From the NCBI RefSeq assembly GCF_020216025.1, contig NZ_JAIWNC010000012.1, forward strand, positions 186,001 to 250,000: a DNA stretch of 64,000 bases, read 5' to 3'. The translations under genes and the position numbers were made by a program. The notes beneath the pieces are model-generated. The model was not told the DNA's origin and did no database searches. It worked only from the letters and a program-made list of their open reading frames with translations. How positions within the stretch are numbered: position 1 is the stretch's first letter; every line of letters starts with the position of its first letter. Source of the stretch: Jidongwangia harbinensis (GTDB lineage Bacteria > Actinomycetota > Actinomycetes > Mycobacteriales > Micromonosporaceae). Below, one piece after another: positions 25,285 to 33,374 of the stretch.

Positions 25285-26727
25285 ATGCCTCCTTCGCCGC
25301 CCGCCCCGGCATCCGGAACCGCCGGCCAACCGTCACCCTCGGTGAGCGTCGTCCTCGCGCCCCGAAACGAACCGCACGATCTGCCCCGGGTCCTGGCCGG
25401 GCTGCCGCCGGTGCACGAGGTGATCGTCGTGGACGACGGCACGGTCTCCGGGTACGGACCCGGCGTACGCGTGCTGCCACCCGCCCGTGGCGGCCCCGGT
25501 CACGCCCTGGCCCGCGGATTCGCCGCGAGTACCGGCGACGTCGTGGTCACCCTGGCGGCCGACGGCAGCGCCGACCCGGGCGAGCTGCCCCGGTTCGTCG
25601 AGGCGCTGCGGGCCGGCGCGGACGTGGTACACGGATCGCGATACCGGCCCGGCGGCGGCGACCTCGTCGGCGGCCGGCTGGACCGGTTCCTCAACGCGCT
25701 GCTGTGCCGGCTGGTCAACCTCCTGTTCGGCGCCCGGTTCACCGACGTCGGATCGGGCTACCACGCCTACTGGCGGGCCGTCCTGCCGGTGCTCGACCTG
25801 CCGGCCGTAGACCTGCCGGACCGGCGCCGCGGAACACCCGCGTGGGGCGACGGGCCGGAGATCGACCCGTTGCTGGCCGTCCGGGCGGCGGCGCAGGGCC
25901 TGCGGGTGGTCGAGGTGTCCAGCGTCGGCTATCCGCGCCGGTCCGGCCCGCAGCCCGCGCGCCGGCCCGCCCTGCGGGCGCTGCGCACCGTGCTCCGCGA
26001 ATGGCGGCGCCACCGGTCCGGCCCCCCGGTCCCGGCGCGCCTCGGGCCGGACCGCCGGGAGACGACCGGATCCCGGTACGCGAACCCGTCCGGCGCCGCG
26101 TCCCGCTTCCCCACGAATCCCGCCCCGGCAACCGGCGGCAGCCTGTACGACACGCTCACCGGCATCGGTTACGACCGCAGCGCCGCCCGCCAGGAGACCA
26201 CCGGCGGCGTCCGGTACCCGACGTCCCCGCGACGCTCCACCCGCGACGGAACACCGGCCGGCCGGCACGCCGCACCGGGCGACCCGGCCGTGCACCGGCT
26301 CGATCCGGGCGACTCCGGCGTGCACCACCTGCACCCGGCCGCCTCGGGCCCCCACCACCTGTACTCGGCCAGCTCCGGCCCGCACCAGGCCGATCCCGCC
26401 GACTCCGGCGTGCACCGGCTCGAGCCGGACGACTCCGGCGTGCACCAGCTCGAGCCGGACGACCGCCGGCGCCGGGCCGGGGCGGTCTACGGCACCGGTG
26501 TACCGGAGATCGGCGGCCGGCGGCGGCGGTTCGAGCCGGACGACCGGCTGCTGAACCCCGCGCCCCCGCGCGAGGTCGGCGGCGGCCGGCGCCGGCTGGA
26601 GTACCGGGAACGGCATCCCGGACGGCCGGAACTCACCGTCATCCCGGGCGACGGCGGTGAGCCCGGGACGGCACCGGACCGGACCACCCACCTGCGCGCC
26701 CTGCCCGGTGACCGGCACCGCCGATGA
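25285..26727 (+). CDS. GT2-family glycosyltransferase with a His-rich 10-residue repeat tail, 480 aa
   Basis: Residues about 15-230 form a family-2 glycosyltransferase domain like polyprenol-phosphate sugar transferases: SVVLAPRNEPHDL, EVIVVDDG, GPGHALARGFAAS, GSRYRPGGGDLVGGRLDRFLNALL and FTDVGSGYHAYW. The usual D-x-D (DADG) is AADGS, so the metal site is altered. There are no membrane helices. From about 250 on the sequence is low-complexity and Arg/Pro-rich and contains six tandem 10-residue units of the type DSGVHRLEPD. GAGGAG precedes the ATG. It overlaps the next gene by ATGA. The catalytic role is inferred from fold; the tail's role is unknown. Confidence 0.82.
   Translation: MPPSPPAPASGTAGQPSPSVSVVLAPRNEPHDLPRVLAGLPPVHEVIVVDDGTVSGYGPGVRVLPPARGGPGHALARGFAASTGDVVVTLAADGSADPGELPRFVEALRAGADVVHGSRYRPGGGDLVGGRLDRFLNALLCRLVNLLFGARFTDVGSGYHAYWRAVLPVLDLPAVDLPDRRRGTPAWGDGPEIDPLLAVRAAAQGLRVVEVSSVGYPRRSGPQPARRPALRALRTVLREWRRHRSGPPVPARLGPDRRETTGSRYANPSGAASRFPTNPAPATGGSLYDTLTGIGYDRSAARQETTGGVRYPTSPRRSTRDGTPAGRHAAPGDPAVHRLDPGDSGVHHLHPAASGPHHLYSASSGPHQADPADSGVHRLEPDDSGVHQLEPDDRRRRAGAVYGTGVPEIGGRRRRFEPDDRLLNPAPPREVGGGRRRLEYRERHPGRPELTVIPGDGGEPGTAPDRTTHLRALPGDRHRR
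26281..26460 (+). repeat. 30-bp in-frame repeat in the glycosyltransferase tail, 6 copies
   Basis: Six contiguous 30-bp units begin at 26281, 26311, 26341, 26371, 26401 and 26431. They encode DPAVHRLDPG, DSGVHHLHPA, ASGPHHLYSA, SSGPHQADPA, DSGVHRLEPD and DSGVHQLEPD. The His at unit position 5 is invariant. Outer units are most alike, and inner ones have drifted. Confidence 0.95.
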
Positions 26728-27227
26728 GCCGGTCGACGAACCCCGGGCCGCCGGATCCGCGCACCCTGCTGCAGGCCCGTTCCGGTGACCGGCCGTGGCC
26801 CGGCGAACCGGCCTGGCACCGTCGCGGCGGGCGCCCCCCGGCGGCGGACCCGGTGGCCAACGTGCCGCGGCCGCGGGACCCGGTGGCCAACGTGCCGCGG
26901 CCCCGGGACCCGGTGCACCCCACCGCCGTCCCGCCCGCGCCGGAGCCGGCCGCCGAGCCGCGCGAGCCGACGCTGGTGCTCGAGGTGGATCTGCGCGAGC
27001 CGCTGCCGGACATCGCCGGCGGCGCCGTCACCCGGGTCTGGATGCTGCTCCGGGTCGGCGGTGTGGCGGTCGGCGAGCTGCTGCTCGGCGTACCCGAGAA
27101 CGGTCTTCGGGGTGCCGACATCGGCGTCGCGATCGCGGCGCGGATCGGGGCGCAGCGACGCGGGGCCCCGATGTCCAGCGACGCTCAGCCGCGGTCGCGC
27201 AGGCGGGGCAACACCTCGTCGCTGTAG
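26724..27227 (+). CDS. hypothetical protein coupled to the glycosyltransferase, 167 aa
   Basis: The ATG overlaps the glycosyltransferase stop (ATGA). The N-terminal half is Pro/Arg-rich and contains a direct duplication of DPVANVPRPR. The only ordered-looking part is residues about 85-140, LVLEVDLREPLPDI...VWMLLRVGGVAVGELLLGVPENG, which resembles the small N-terminal domain found before the catalytic part of some actinobacterial family-2 glycosyltransferases. If so, this may be a split-off or remnant domain (an inference). The last 43 bp overlap the 3' end of the convergent fgd gene. Confidence 0.6.
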   Translation: MSRSTNPGPPDPRTLLQARSGDRPWPGEPAWHRRGGRPPAADPVANVPRPRDPVANVPRPRDPVHPTAVPPAPEPAAEPREPTLVLEVDLREPLPDIAGGAVTRVWMLLRVGGVAVGELLLGVPENGLRGADIGVAIAARIGAQRRGAPMSSDAQPRSRRRGNTSSL

Positions 27228-28183
27228 AGCCGCAGGAACCGGTCCTGGTCCGGGCCCGGCGCGTGGAACACCAGGTGCTTGAACCCCATGTCGAGATACT
27301 CGGCGACCTTGGCGGCGTGCTCGGCCGGGTCGGACGAGACGATCCACCGGGTCGCGGTCCGCTCGACCGGCAGGGCGTCGGCCCGGCGCTGCATCTCCAC
27401 CGGGTCCTCCACGCCGGTCTTCTCCTCCGGCGACAGCGCCAGCGCACCCCAGTACCGGGTGTCGTTGCGGGCCTTCTCCAGGTCCGGATCGAACGACACC
27501 TTGACCTCGATCAGCAGGTCCAGGTCGTCGACCGTGCGGTCCGCCTTGCCGGCCCCCTCGGCGACGGCCGGCAGGAGCGTGTCGGTGTACAGCTCGTGAC
27601 CCTTGCCGCTGGTGGTGATGAAGCCGTCCGCGACGCGGCCGGCCAGACGGGTGGCGGCCGGGCCGGACGCGCCGATGTACAGCGGCACCGGCCGTTCCGG
27701 CTTGTCGTACACGGTGGCGTGCTCGGTGCGGTAGTAGGTGCCCTCGAAGCTGACCCGCTCCTCGGTCCACAACCGCTTGATCAGCGTCACCGCCTCCTTG
27801 AGGCGGGCGAAGCGTTCCTTGCCGTCCGGCCAGACCGTGCCCAGCGGGACCTCGTTGAGCGACTCCCCCGACCCGACGCCGAGCACCACCCGGCCGGGCG
27901 CCAGGCAGCCGAGGGTGGCGAACGCCTGCGCCACGACGGCCGGGTGGTAGCGGAACGTCGGGGTGAGCACGCTGGTGCCGATCAGCACCCGTTCGGTACG
28001 GGCGGCGAGCGCACCCAGCCAGGGCAGCGCCGCCGGGGCGTGGCCACCGTCGTGCCGCCACGGCTGCAGGTGGTCGCTGACGAAGACCGAGTCGAAGCCG
28101 AGCCGTTCCGCCTGGACGCCGTAGCCGAGCAGTTCCGCGGGCGGGAACTGTTCCGCCGATGCCTTATACCCGAACCGAATCAT
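27185..28183 (-). CDS. fgd: F420-dependent glucose-6-phosphate dehydrogenase, 332 aa
   Basis: The protein follows the mycobacterial Fgd1 sequence almost throughout: FGYKASAEQF, VSDHLQPWRHDGGHAP (Asp37, His38, Trp42), LIGTSVLTPTFRYHPAVVAQAFAT, GVGSGESLNE (Glu107), TSGKGHELY, the EEK segment and ATRWIVSSDP, whose Lys and Arg residues bind the phosphate in Fgd1, then KHLVFHAPGPDQ. It oxidises glucose 6-phosphate to phosphogluconolactone while reducing F420, the main cytosolic source of reduced F420 for LLM-type reductases such as those at 24064 and 32453. ATG at 28183. It converges with the plus-strand gene and starts 10 bp from the end of the sigma-fusion gene. Confidence 0.95.
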   Translation of the reverse strand: MIRFGYKASAEQFPPAELLGYGVQAERLGFDSVFVSDHLQPWRHDGGHAPAALPWLGALAARTERVLIGTSVLTPTFRYHPAVVAQAFATLGCLAPGRVVLGVGSGESLNEVPLGTVWPDGKERFARLKEAVTLIKRLWTEERVSFEGTYYRTEHATVYDKPERPVPLYIGASGPAATRLAGRVADGFITTSGKGHELYTDTLLPAVAEGAGKADRTVDDLDLLIEVKVSFDPDLEKARNDTRYWGALALSPEEKTGVEDPVEMQRRADALPVERTATRWIVSSDPAEHAAKVAEYLDMGFKHLVFHAPGPDQDRFLRLYSDEVLPRLRDRG

Positions 28184-28193
28184 GGATCCGACT

Positions 28194-30041
28194 CTAGCCC
28201 GCGGCGCGGTACGCCCGGCCGGCCTGCGTCGGGGTGGAGCCGTCCCGGTACAGCCCGAACTGCACGCTGTCGCCGACCGCCGGCAGGCCGAACCAGGCGT
28301 ACCGCTCGACGTAGGAACGGCGTTCCATCCCCTTGGTGGAGCCGGCGATGAACGCGGCCGCCTGGGCGCCGGTCGGGTACTTCGGGGAGCCGGTGAAGTT
28401 CATCAGGCCGTACTCGGTCACCCAGATCGGCAGGCCGTACCGGTCGTGCACGGCGTCGACGTAGGAGAGGAACTGCCCGACCGCGGCGGCGCTGAAGTCG
28501 GAGCCGTACCAGTGCAGTGTGATGAAGTCGACCCGCAGGTCGTTGCGTTTCGCGCCGGCCATGAAGCGGTCCAGCCAGCCGCCGTCGGTGTCCCCGCCGA
28601 ACGCCACCGCCGGGCTGCCCAGCCGCATGCCGGTGGCCTCCAGCCGGGGCCAGAGTTCCAGCGCGCGCTCCACCGTCATGTCGGCCTGGCCGTCCATGTC
28701 CGGCTCGTTGAAGCCGAGCAGGACCTCGCCTTCCCGCTTCGCCTTGGCCAGGGTGCCGTCCACCGCGTTGTCCGCGCCCCAGACCATCGGGACGAACTCG
28801 ACCCCGGACGGGCCGGGCATGTCGTCGTCGGCCGGTGACCAGTTGTAGTACCAGCCGGCGCCGACGTCGTCGAGCGCGGCCTTGACGCCGGCGAACTGCC
28901 AGACGCCGACCCCCTTCTTCACCGAGGTACGCGCGGCCGGTGCCGCCGCCTTCGGCCGGGGCTTGCGGGTGGTCCGGCTCGGCGTGGCGCTGGGCGAGGG
29001 CTTGGCGGACGTCGCGACCGGTGCCGGCGCCGGGCGGCTGAGCCGCGGGGCGGGTGCACCGGTGGACAGCACGGCGGCCTGGGTGACCGGCTGCGGACCG
29101 GAGTTCTGGTGGACGACCACGGCCGCGCCGCCGCCGGCCACCGCGGTGGTGGCCAGGACCGCGGTGAGTACCCGCCGGGACACGCCCACGGCCGCCTTCG
29201 CCGCGATCTTGCCGGCCAGCGCCTGGCCGGCACCGGATCCGCCGGCGGTGGCGCCGCTGCCGGCCGTCAGGCCGCCGGTCACCCCGAAGGCGTGCGGCAG
29301 CGGCACGAGGGCCATGCCGGCCAGCAGCCGTTCCGCCGCCACCAGACCGGACCAGGCCGGTGCGCAGTGCCGGCAGTCGCGGGTGTGCCGGGCGATCCGC
29401 TTGCGCCACAGCGCGCCCGGCCGGCCGTCCCAGTCCGCGAGCATCGGCCGCAGGTCCGGGCAGGGCGGCGTGGCGGCCAGCGCGCGTACCACCGCCCGCG
29501 CGGTCTCCAGCTGGCCCTTCATCCGCTGGACCCGGACCGCCGCGTGCTGGCGGCTGACGTCCAGGGCCGTCACGATCTCGTCCCGGGTCAGCTCGCCGGA
29601 CGCCTCCAGCCACCACAGCGACAGCAGTTCCCGGTTCTCCTCGTCCAGCCAGCGGGTCGCCTCGGCGGTCTCCCGCCGTTGCCCGGACAGCTCCAGCCGG
29701 GTGATGGCCAGGTCGGTGAAGTCGGCGCCGGGGTCGCGCAGGTCCTCGGGCAGCAGCACGTCCGCGGTGCCGCGCCGGGACCGGAAGCGCTCGCGGATCT
29801 GCCGCACGGTGATCGCCACCAGCCAGGACCGGAACGCGTCCGGCTCGCGCAGATCGCCGAGATTCCGCAGCACCCGCACCATCACGTCCTGCACCACGTC
29901 GTCGGTGTCGGCGTGACCGTCCAGGGCCCGGCCGACGATCGTGTAGACCAGCGGCAGGTACCCGGCGACCAGCCGGTCGACCGCGGCCGGGTCGCCGGCG
30001 CGGGCGGCGACCACCGTCGCGGTGTCGGGTTGTTGCGGCAT
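28194..30041 (-). CDS. ECF sigma factor fused to ZAS motif, TM helix and extracellular glycoside hydrolase, 615 aa
   Basis: Residues 1-185 are an ECF sigma factor: region 2 (LVYTIVGRALDGHADTDDVVQDVMVRVL) and region 4 (LTRDEIVTALDVSRQHAAVRVQRMK). Next is a zinc anti-sigma motif, H-x3-C-x2-C (His219, Cys223, Cys226), then one membrane helix (about 291-311), a Pro/Ser/Thr linker to 370, and a TIM-barrel domain of the Glyco_hydro_cc (Asl1-like) type. Its likely catalytic acids are Glu446 (FNEPD) and Glu543 (VTEYG). The topology would put the sigma part inside and the hydrolase outside, tethering the sigma factor to the membrane. ATG at 30041 follows GGAAGG. Membrane-tethered ECF groups with sugar-related domains are known in actinobacteria; assignment to one is not certain. 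Confidence 0.9.
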   Translation of the reverse strand: MPQQPDTATVVAARAGDPAAVDRLVAGYLPLVYTIVGRALDGHADTDDVVQDVMVRVLRNLGDLREPDAFRSWLVAITVRQIRERFRSRRGTADVLLPEDLRDPGADFTDLAITRLELSGQRRETAEATRWLDEENRELLSLWWLEASGELTRDEIVTALDVSRQHAAVRVQRMKGQLETARAVVRALAATPPCPDLRPMLADWDGRPGALWRKRIARHTRDCRHCAPAWSGLVAAERLLAGMALVPLPHAFGVTGGLTAGSGATAGGSGAGQALAGKIAAKAAVGVSRRVLTAVLATTAVAGGGAAVVVHQNSGPQPVTQAAVLSTGAPAPRLSRPAPAPVATSAKPSPSATPSRTTRKPRPKAAAPAARTSVKKGVGVWQFAGVKAALDDVGAGWYYNWSPADDDMPGPSGVEFVPMVWGADNAVDGTLAKAKREGEVLLGFNEPDMDGQADMTVERALELWPRLEATGMRLGSPAVAFGGDTDGGWLDRFMAGAKRNDLRVDFITLHWYGSDFSAAAVGQFLSYVDAVHDRYGLPIWVTEYGLMNFTGSPKYPTGAQAAAFIAGSTKGMERRSYVERYAWFGLPAVGDSVQFGLYRDGSTPTQAGRAYRAAG

Positions 30042-30245
30042 GTGCTGACCTTCCCGTGGTGCGGCTGTGCACGGCGGCCGGGTTCCGGCCGCCGCAAGGG
30101 GAGACGCGTCGGCCCCCACCCGATAACACGAATTCCGCCGCGCCACGGATGAGCGAGGTTCGCCCCCGCTGGATTAGCGGACGCGGTGCGCGGGCACAGA
30201 GAGGACACCGTACGTCGCCGATCAATGCGAGAGGAGCTGGCACGG

Positions 30246-30641
30246 ATGCGCATGTCGGTACGGCTCAATCTGCCGCTCGAGGCCGACAGTGTGCCCACCG
30301 TGCGGCGGCTGCTGCGATGCGCACTGAACCTGCTGCACGTGGACCGGCAGTCCGGGGCCGATCTGGAGATCGCGCTGACCGAGGCGTGCGCCAACGTGGT
30401 GAAGCACGCGGCCGGGGCGGACAAGTTCGAGGTACGGCTCGACGTCGGCGAGGACCACTGCGCGATCGACGTGCTGGACAACGGGTCGGGCTTCGACGCC
30501 GCCGCGGTGCCCGCCGCCCCCGCCGCGGACAGCGACCGTGGCCGCGGGCTGTTCCTGATCAGGGCGCTCGGCGAGAACGTCCGGCTGCAGTCCACCCCGC
30601 GCAGCGGCAGCCTCATCCACTTCGAGAAGTCCTTCGCCTGA
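30246..30641 (+). CDS. anti-sigma-type serine kinase (RsbW/SpoIIAB-like ATPase), 131 aa
   Basis: The GHKL-type fold of HATPase_c_2 proteins is evident: the N-box IALTEACANVVKHA, G1-like IDVLDNGSGFD and G2-like DRGRGLFLIRALGENV. Such proteins bind a sigma factor or phosphorylate an anti-anti-sigma protein in partner switching. The start at 30246 is preferred because GAGAGGAG lies about 10 bp upstream, although an ATG at 30225 is in frame. The SpoIIE-type phosphatase follows after 91 bp, consistent with a switching pair, and the tethered sigma gene is divergent. No STAS-domain partner is encoded in the window. Confidence 0.88.
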   Translation: MRMSVRLNLPLEADSVPTVRRLLRCALNLLHVDRQSGADLEIALTEACANVVKHAAGADKFEVRLDVGEDHCAIDVLDNGSGFDAAAVPAAPAADSDRGRGLFLIRALGENVRLQSTPRSGSLIHFEKSFA

Positions 30642-30661
30642 CGCGGCCCTCCGGGGCGGAT

Positions 30662-30690
30662 CCACCGGCACCGGTGGCTCTATTATTCTT
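30662..30690 (+). terminator. possible terminator between ATPase and phosphatase genes
   Basis: CCACCGGCACCGGTGG is an inverted repeat (stem of 6-7 bp) followed by the T-rich CTCTATTATTCTT, 20 bp after the ATPase stop. The stem is short, so termination may be partial. The AT-rich part could alternatively belong to a promoter for the phosphatase gene. Confidence 0.35.
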
Positions 30691-30732
30691 GCCCCACGGC
30701 AAATATTGCGTTTCGCGTACGAGGAGTCCCCC

Positions 30733-31875
30733 GTGTCCGACCGTCCATCGCCCGTCGGCGCACTGCTGCGCGCGGCGCCGCCCGACCGCCTCCCCGAGGT
30801 GGTGTCGGAGCACCTGCGCCGGCATTTCGCCGCCGCCGAGGTCGAGGTGCTGCTCGGCGATCTGACGCTCACCGGCGTCCGGCCGGTCCTGGACCCGGAC
30901 GGCGTCGACGGCGGACCGGCGGCGATGCGGTGCTTCGGCAGCCAGCGCCCGGTGGTGGACGGCACACCGGACGGCGCCGGCCGGACGCACCTGCCGCTGA
31001 CCGCCTGGGGTGAACGCCTCGGCGTGCTGGCCGTCGAAACCGCCCGGCCGCCGGACCAGGAACTGACCGATCAGCTCGCCGGCATCGCCGACGAACTCGC
31101 CGTCGCGCTGCGGGCGGCCGACCGGGACACCGACCGGTACCGCCGGGTCCAGCGCCGGGAACGCCTGACCATGGCGGCCGAACTGCAGTGGGAACTGCTG
31201 CCGGGGCGGTCGCTCGGCGACGAACGGTTCCTGGTGGCGGGACAGCTGGAACCGGCGTACGACGTGCACGGCGACCACTTCGACTGGGCCGTCACCGGCG
31301 ACCGGCTGACCGTTACCGTGCTCAACGGCTTCGGTGCCGGGCTGGAGGCGGCACTGCTCACCACGGTCGCGGTGAACGCCATGCGCAACGCCCGCCGGGC
31401 CGGCGCCAACATCGTCGAACAGGCCGAGCTGGCGTCCGACGCGGTGCACTCGTGCCACGGCGGCGACCGGCACGCGGCCACCCTGCTGCTCGAGATCGAC
31501 CTGGTGAGTGGCCAGGTGGACGCGGTGGACGCCGGCTCGCCGCGCGCCATGATCATGCGTGGCGGTGAGCCCCGCACGGTGAACCTGGAGCAGCAGCTGC
31601 CGCTCGGCATGTTCGCCGAGAGCCGCTACGAGATCCAGCGGTTCCAGCTCGAACCGGGCGACCGCCTGCTCGTGGTCAGCGACGGGGTGCACGCCGCGGC
31701 GCCCGGCGGCAGCCCACCGTTCGGCGAGTCCGGCCTGCTGCGGGCGTTGCGCGGGGCGCGGCTGCAACCGGCCACCGAGGCGGTCGGTACGGTGATGCGC
31801 GGACTGCGTGAACACCACGCCGGCCGCGACCCGGCCGACGACGCGGTGACGGTCTGCCTCGACTGGCGGCGCTGA
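30733..31875 (+). CDS. GAF-like/SpoIIE-type PP2C phosphatase with altered metal motif, 380 aa
   Basis: A GAF-like sensor region (about 15-130) precedes a SpoIIE-type phosphatase domain (about 145-378), which normally dephosphorylates an anti-anti-sigma factor to release a sigma factor. AYDVHGDHFDW keeps the GD-xx-D metal site (Asp181, Asp184). VVSDGV and the C-terminal DPADDAVTV are also kept. The second motif, usually D-G-x-G-x-G, is NGFGAG with Asn198 replacing the metal-binding Asp, so activity may be weak or lost. The start is a GTG at 30733 with GAGGAG 8 bp upstream. The neighbouring RsbW-like ATPase supports a partner-switching role. Confidence 0.88.
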   Translation: MSDRPSPVGALLRAAPPDRLPEVVSEHLRRHFAAAEVEVLLGDLTLTGVRPVLDPDGVDGGPAAMRCFGSQRPVVDGTPDGAGRTHLPLTAWGERLGVLAVETARPPDQELTDQLAGIADELAVALRAADRDTDRYRRVQRRERLTMAAELQWELLPGRSLGDERFLVAGQLEPAYDVHGDHFDWAVTGDRLTVTVLNGFGAGLEAALLTTVAVNAMRNARRAGANIVEQAELASDAVHSCHGGDRHAATLLLEIDLVSGQVDAVDAGSPRAMIMRGGEPRTVNLEQQLPLGMFAESRYEIQRFQLEPGDRLLVVSDGVHAAAPGGSPPFGESGLLRALRGARLQPATEAVGTVMRGLREHHAGRDPADDAVTVCLDWRR

Positions 31876-31965
31876 ACCGGCGCCGATCGGGAAACCACGC
31901 TTGAGTCCCGCCCCCAGTGGGTAGGGCTGGCGGGCAACCTTCTCACCTGAACACAGGGGACCGGC

Positions 31966-32430
31966 ATGGAGCGCGTCTCGGGTGCCGCCGCGGCGGTGGA
32001 ATCAACCGTGGAATCGCTGCTCGCCGTGCTCGACGGTGCCCGGCTGGCGCAGTCACCGGCGGTACCGCCGGCCCAGTTGCGGGTACTCAGCATCGTGTCC
32101 CGCAACCGGCACACCAACATGAGCCGCCTGGCCGAGGCGCTCGACGTGGTGCCGTCCTCGGCGAGCCGGCTGTGCGACCGGCTGGAGGCCACCGGCCTGC
32201 TCCGCCGGGTGCCCGATCCGCGGGACCGCCGGGAGGTGCGGCTGCTGCTCACCGCCGCGGCCCGCCGGCTGCTGGCGGATCTCCGGGAACGGCGCCGGCA
32301 CGCGCTGGCCGAGGTGCTGGACCGGATGACCGCCCAGGACCGGGACGATCTGGTCCGCGCGCTGGCCGCCTTCGACGCCGCGGTGCCCGCCGCCGGCCGG
32401 GCCGCCGACGAGGACCTTCGTTCCGCCTGA
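31966..32430 (+). CDS. MarR-family transcriptional regulator, 154 aa
   Basis: The winged helix-turn-helix of MarR proteins is clear: SRNRHTNMSRLAEALDVVPSSASRLCDRLEATGLLRRV (recognition helix SSASRLCDRLE), the wing PDPRDRREVRLLLT, and a C-terminal dimerising helix to about 140. It binds DNA as a dimer, often releasing it on binding aromatic ligands. AGGGGA lies 5 bp before the ATG. It follows the phosphatase by 90 bp and precedes an LLM oxidoreductase, which may be its target or may simply be adjacent. Confidence 0.9.
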   Translation: MERVSGAAAAVESTVESLLAVLDGARLAQSPAVPPAQLRVLSIVSRNRHTNMSRLAEALDVVPSSASRLCDRLEATGLLRRVPDPRDRREVRLLLTAAARRLLADLRERRRHALAEVLDRMTAQDRDDLVRALAAFDAAVPAAGRAADEDLRSA

Positions 32431-32452
32431 TCAATTGGGTACGGTGTCGCCC

Positions 32453-33334
32453 GTGCGTATCGGCATCGTGATCCTCCCCGACCAACGCTGGTCCGTGGCC
32501 GGCCGCCGCTGGCAGCGCGCCGAGCAGTACGGCTTCGACCACGCCTGGACGTACGACCATCTCGGCTGGCGCGACCTGGCGGACGGGCCCTGGTTCGACG
32601 CCGTACCGACGCTGACCGCGGCCGCGATGGTGACCCGCCGGATCCGGCTCGGCACGTTCGTGGCCTCGCCCAACTTCCGGCACCCGGTGCACTTCGCCCG
32701 CGAGGTCACCGCGCTGGACGACATCTCCGAGGGCCGGCTGCTGCTCGGGGTGGGCGCGGGCGGCATCGGGTTCGACTCGGCCGTCCTGGGCCGGCCGGAA
32801 CTCACCCCGCGGCAGCGGGTGGACCGGTTCGCCGAGTTCCTGGAACTGCTGGACGGCCTGCTCCGCACGGACCGGGTCACCTGGTCCGGTTCGTACTTCG
32901 CCGCGGTGGACGCGCGCAGCACACCCGGACCGGTGCAGCGCCCGAGGCCGCCGTTCGTGGTCGCCGCCAACGGTCCCCGGGCGCTCGGCCTGGCCGCGCG
33001 GTACGGCGACGGCTGGGTCACCACCGGCGCCCAGGCGCCGGACGACGAGGAGGCGTGGTGGGCGTCCGTGGCCACCGCGGCGAGCCGCTTCGACGCGGCC
33101 CTGGCCGACGCCGGCCGACCGGCCGGCGCGGTGGCCCGTTATCTGAACCTGGATTCGTCGCCGGTGTTCTCGATGAGCAGCACCGACGCATTCACCGACG
33201 CCGTGGGCCGGGCCGCGGCACTCGGTTTCACCGATGTGGTGGCGCACTGGCCACGGGCGTCGAGTTGGTACGCCGGGGATGAGAAGGTGCTGGAATCGGT
33301 GGCCGGGCTCCTCCCCCGGCTGCGCGCGCTATAG
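32453..33334 (+). CDS. LLM-class F420-dependent oxidoreductase, 293 aa
   Basis: A luciferase-like monooxygenase fold: RIGIVILPDQRW, YGFDHAWTYDHLGWRDL, IRLGTFVASPNFRHPVHFAREVTALDDISEGRLLLGVGAGG, and PPFVVAANGPRALGLAARYGDGWVTTG. The FVASPNFRHP and EGRLLLGVGAG blocks suit F420-binding members. The start is uncertain. GTG codons at 32444 and 32453 and a TTG at 32435 are all in frame and none has a good ribosome site; 32453 gives the usual N-terminus. It is 22 bp after the MarR gene and probably co-transcribed. Confidence 0.85.
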   Translation: MRIGIVILPDQRWSVAGRRWQRAEQYGFDHAWTYDHLGWRDLADGPWFDAVPTLTAAAMVTRRIRLGTFVASPNFRHPVHFAREVTALDDISEGRLLLGVGAGGIGFDSAVLGRPELTPRQRVDRFAEFLELLDGLLRTDRVTWSGSYFAAVDARSTPGPVQRPRPPFVVAANGPRALGLAARYGDGWVTTGAQAPDDEEAWWASVATAASRFDAALADAGRPAGAVARYLNLDSSPVFSMSSTDAFTDAVGRAAALGFTDVVAHWPRASSWYAGDEKVLESVAGLLPRLRAL

Positions 33335-33374
33335 ACGCTTAATACGGCTGTCGCGGGTTCGTTAAACGGATGTG

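Noticed and set aside
31899..31924. SigB-like promoter before the MarR gene
   Set aside because: GCTT-N16-GGGTAG is only a partial match to the GTTT/GGGTAT pattern, and no SigB homologue is in the window.
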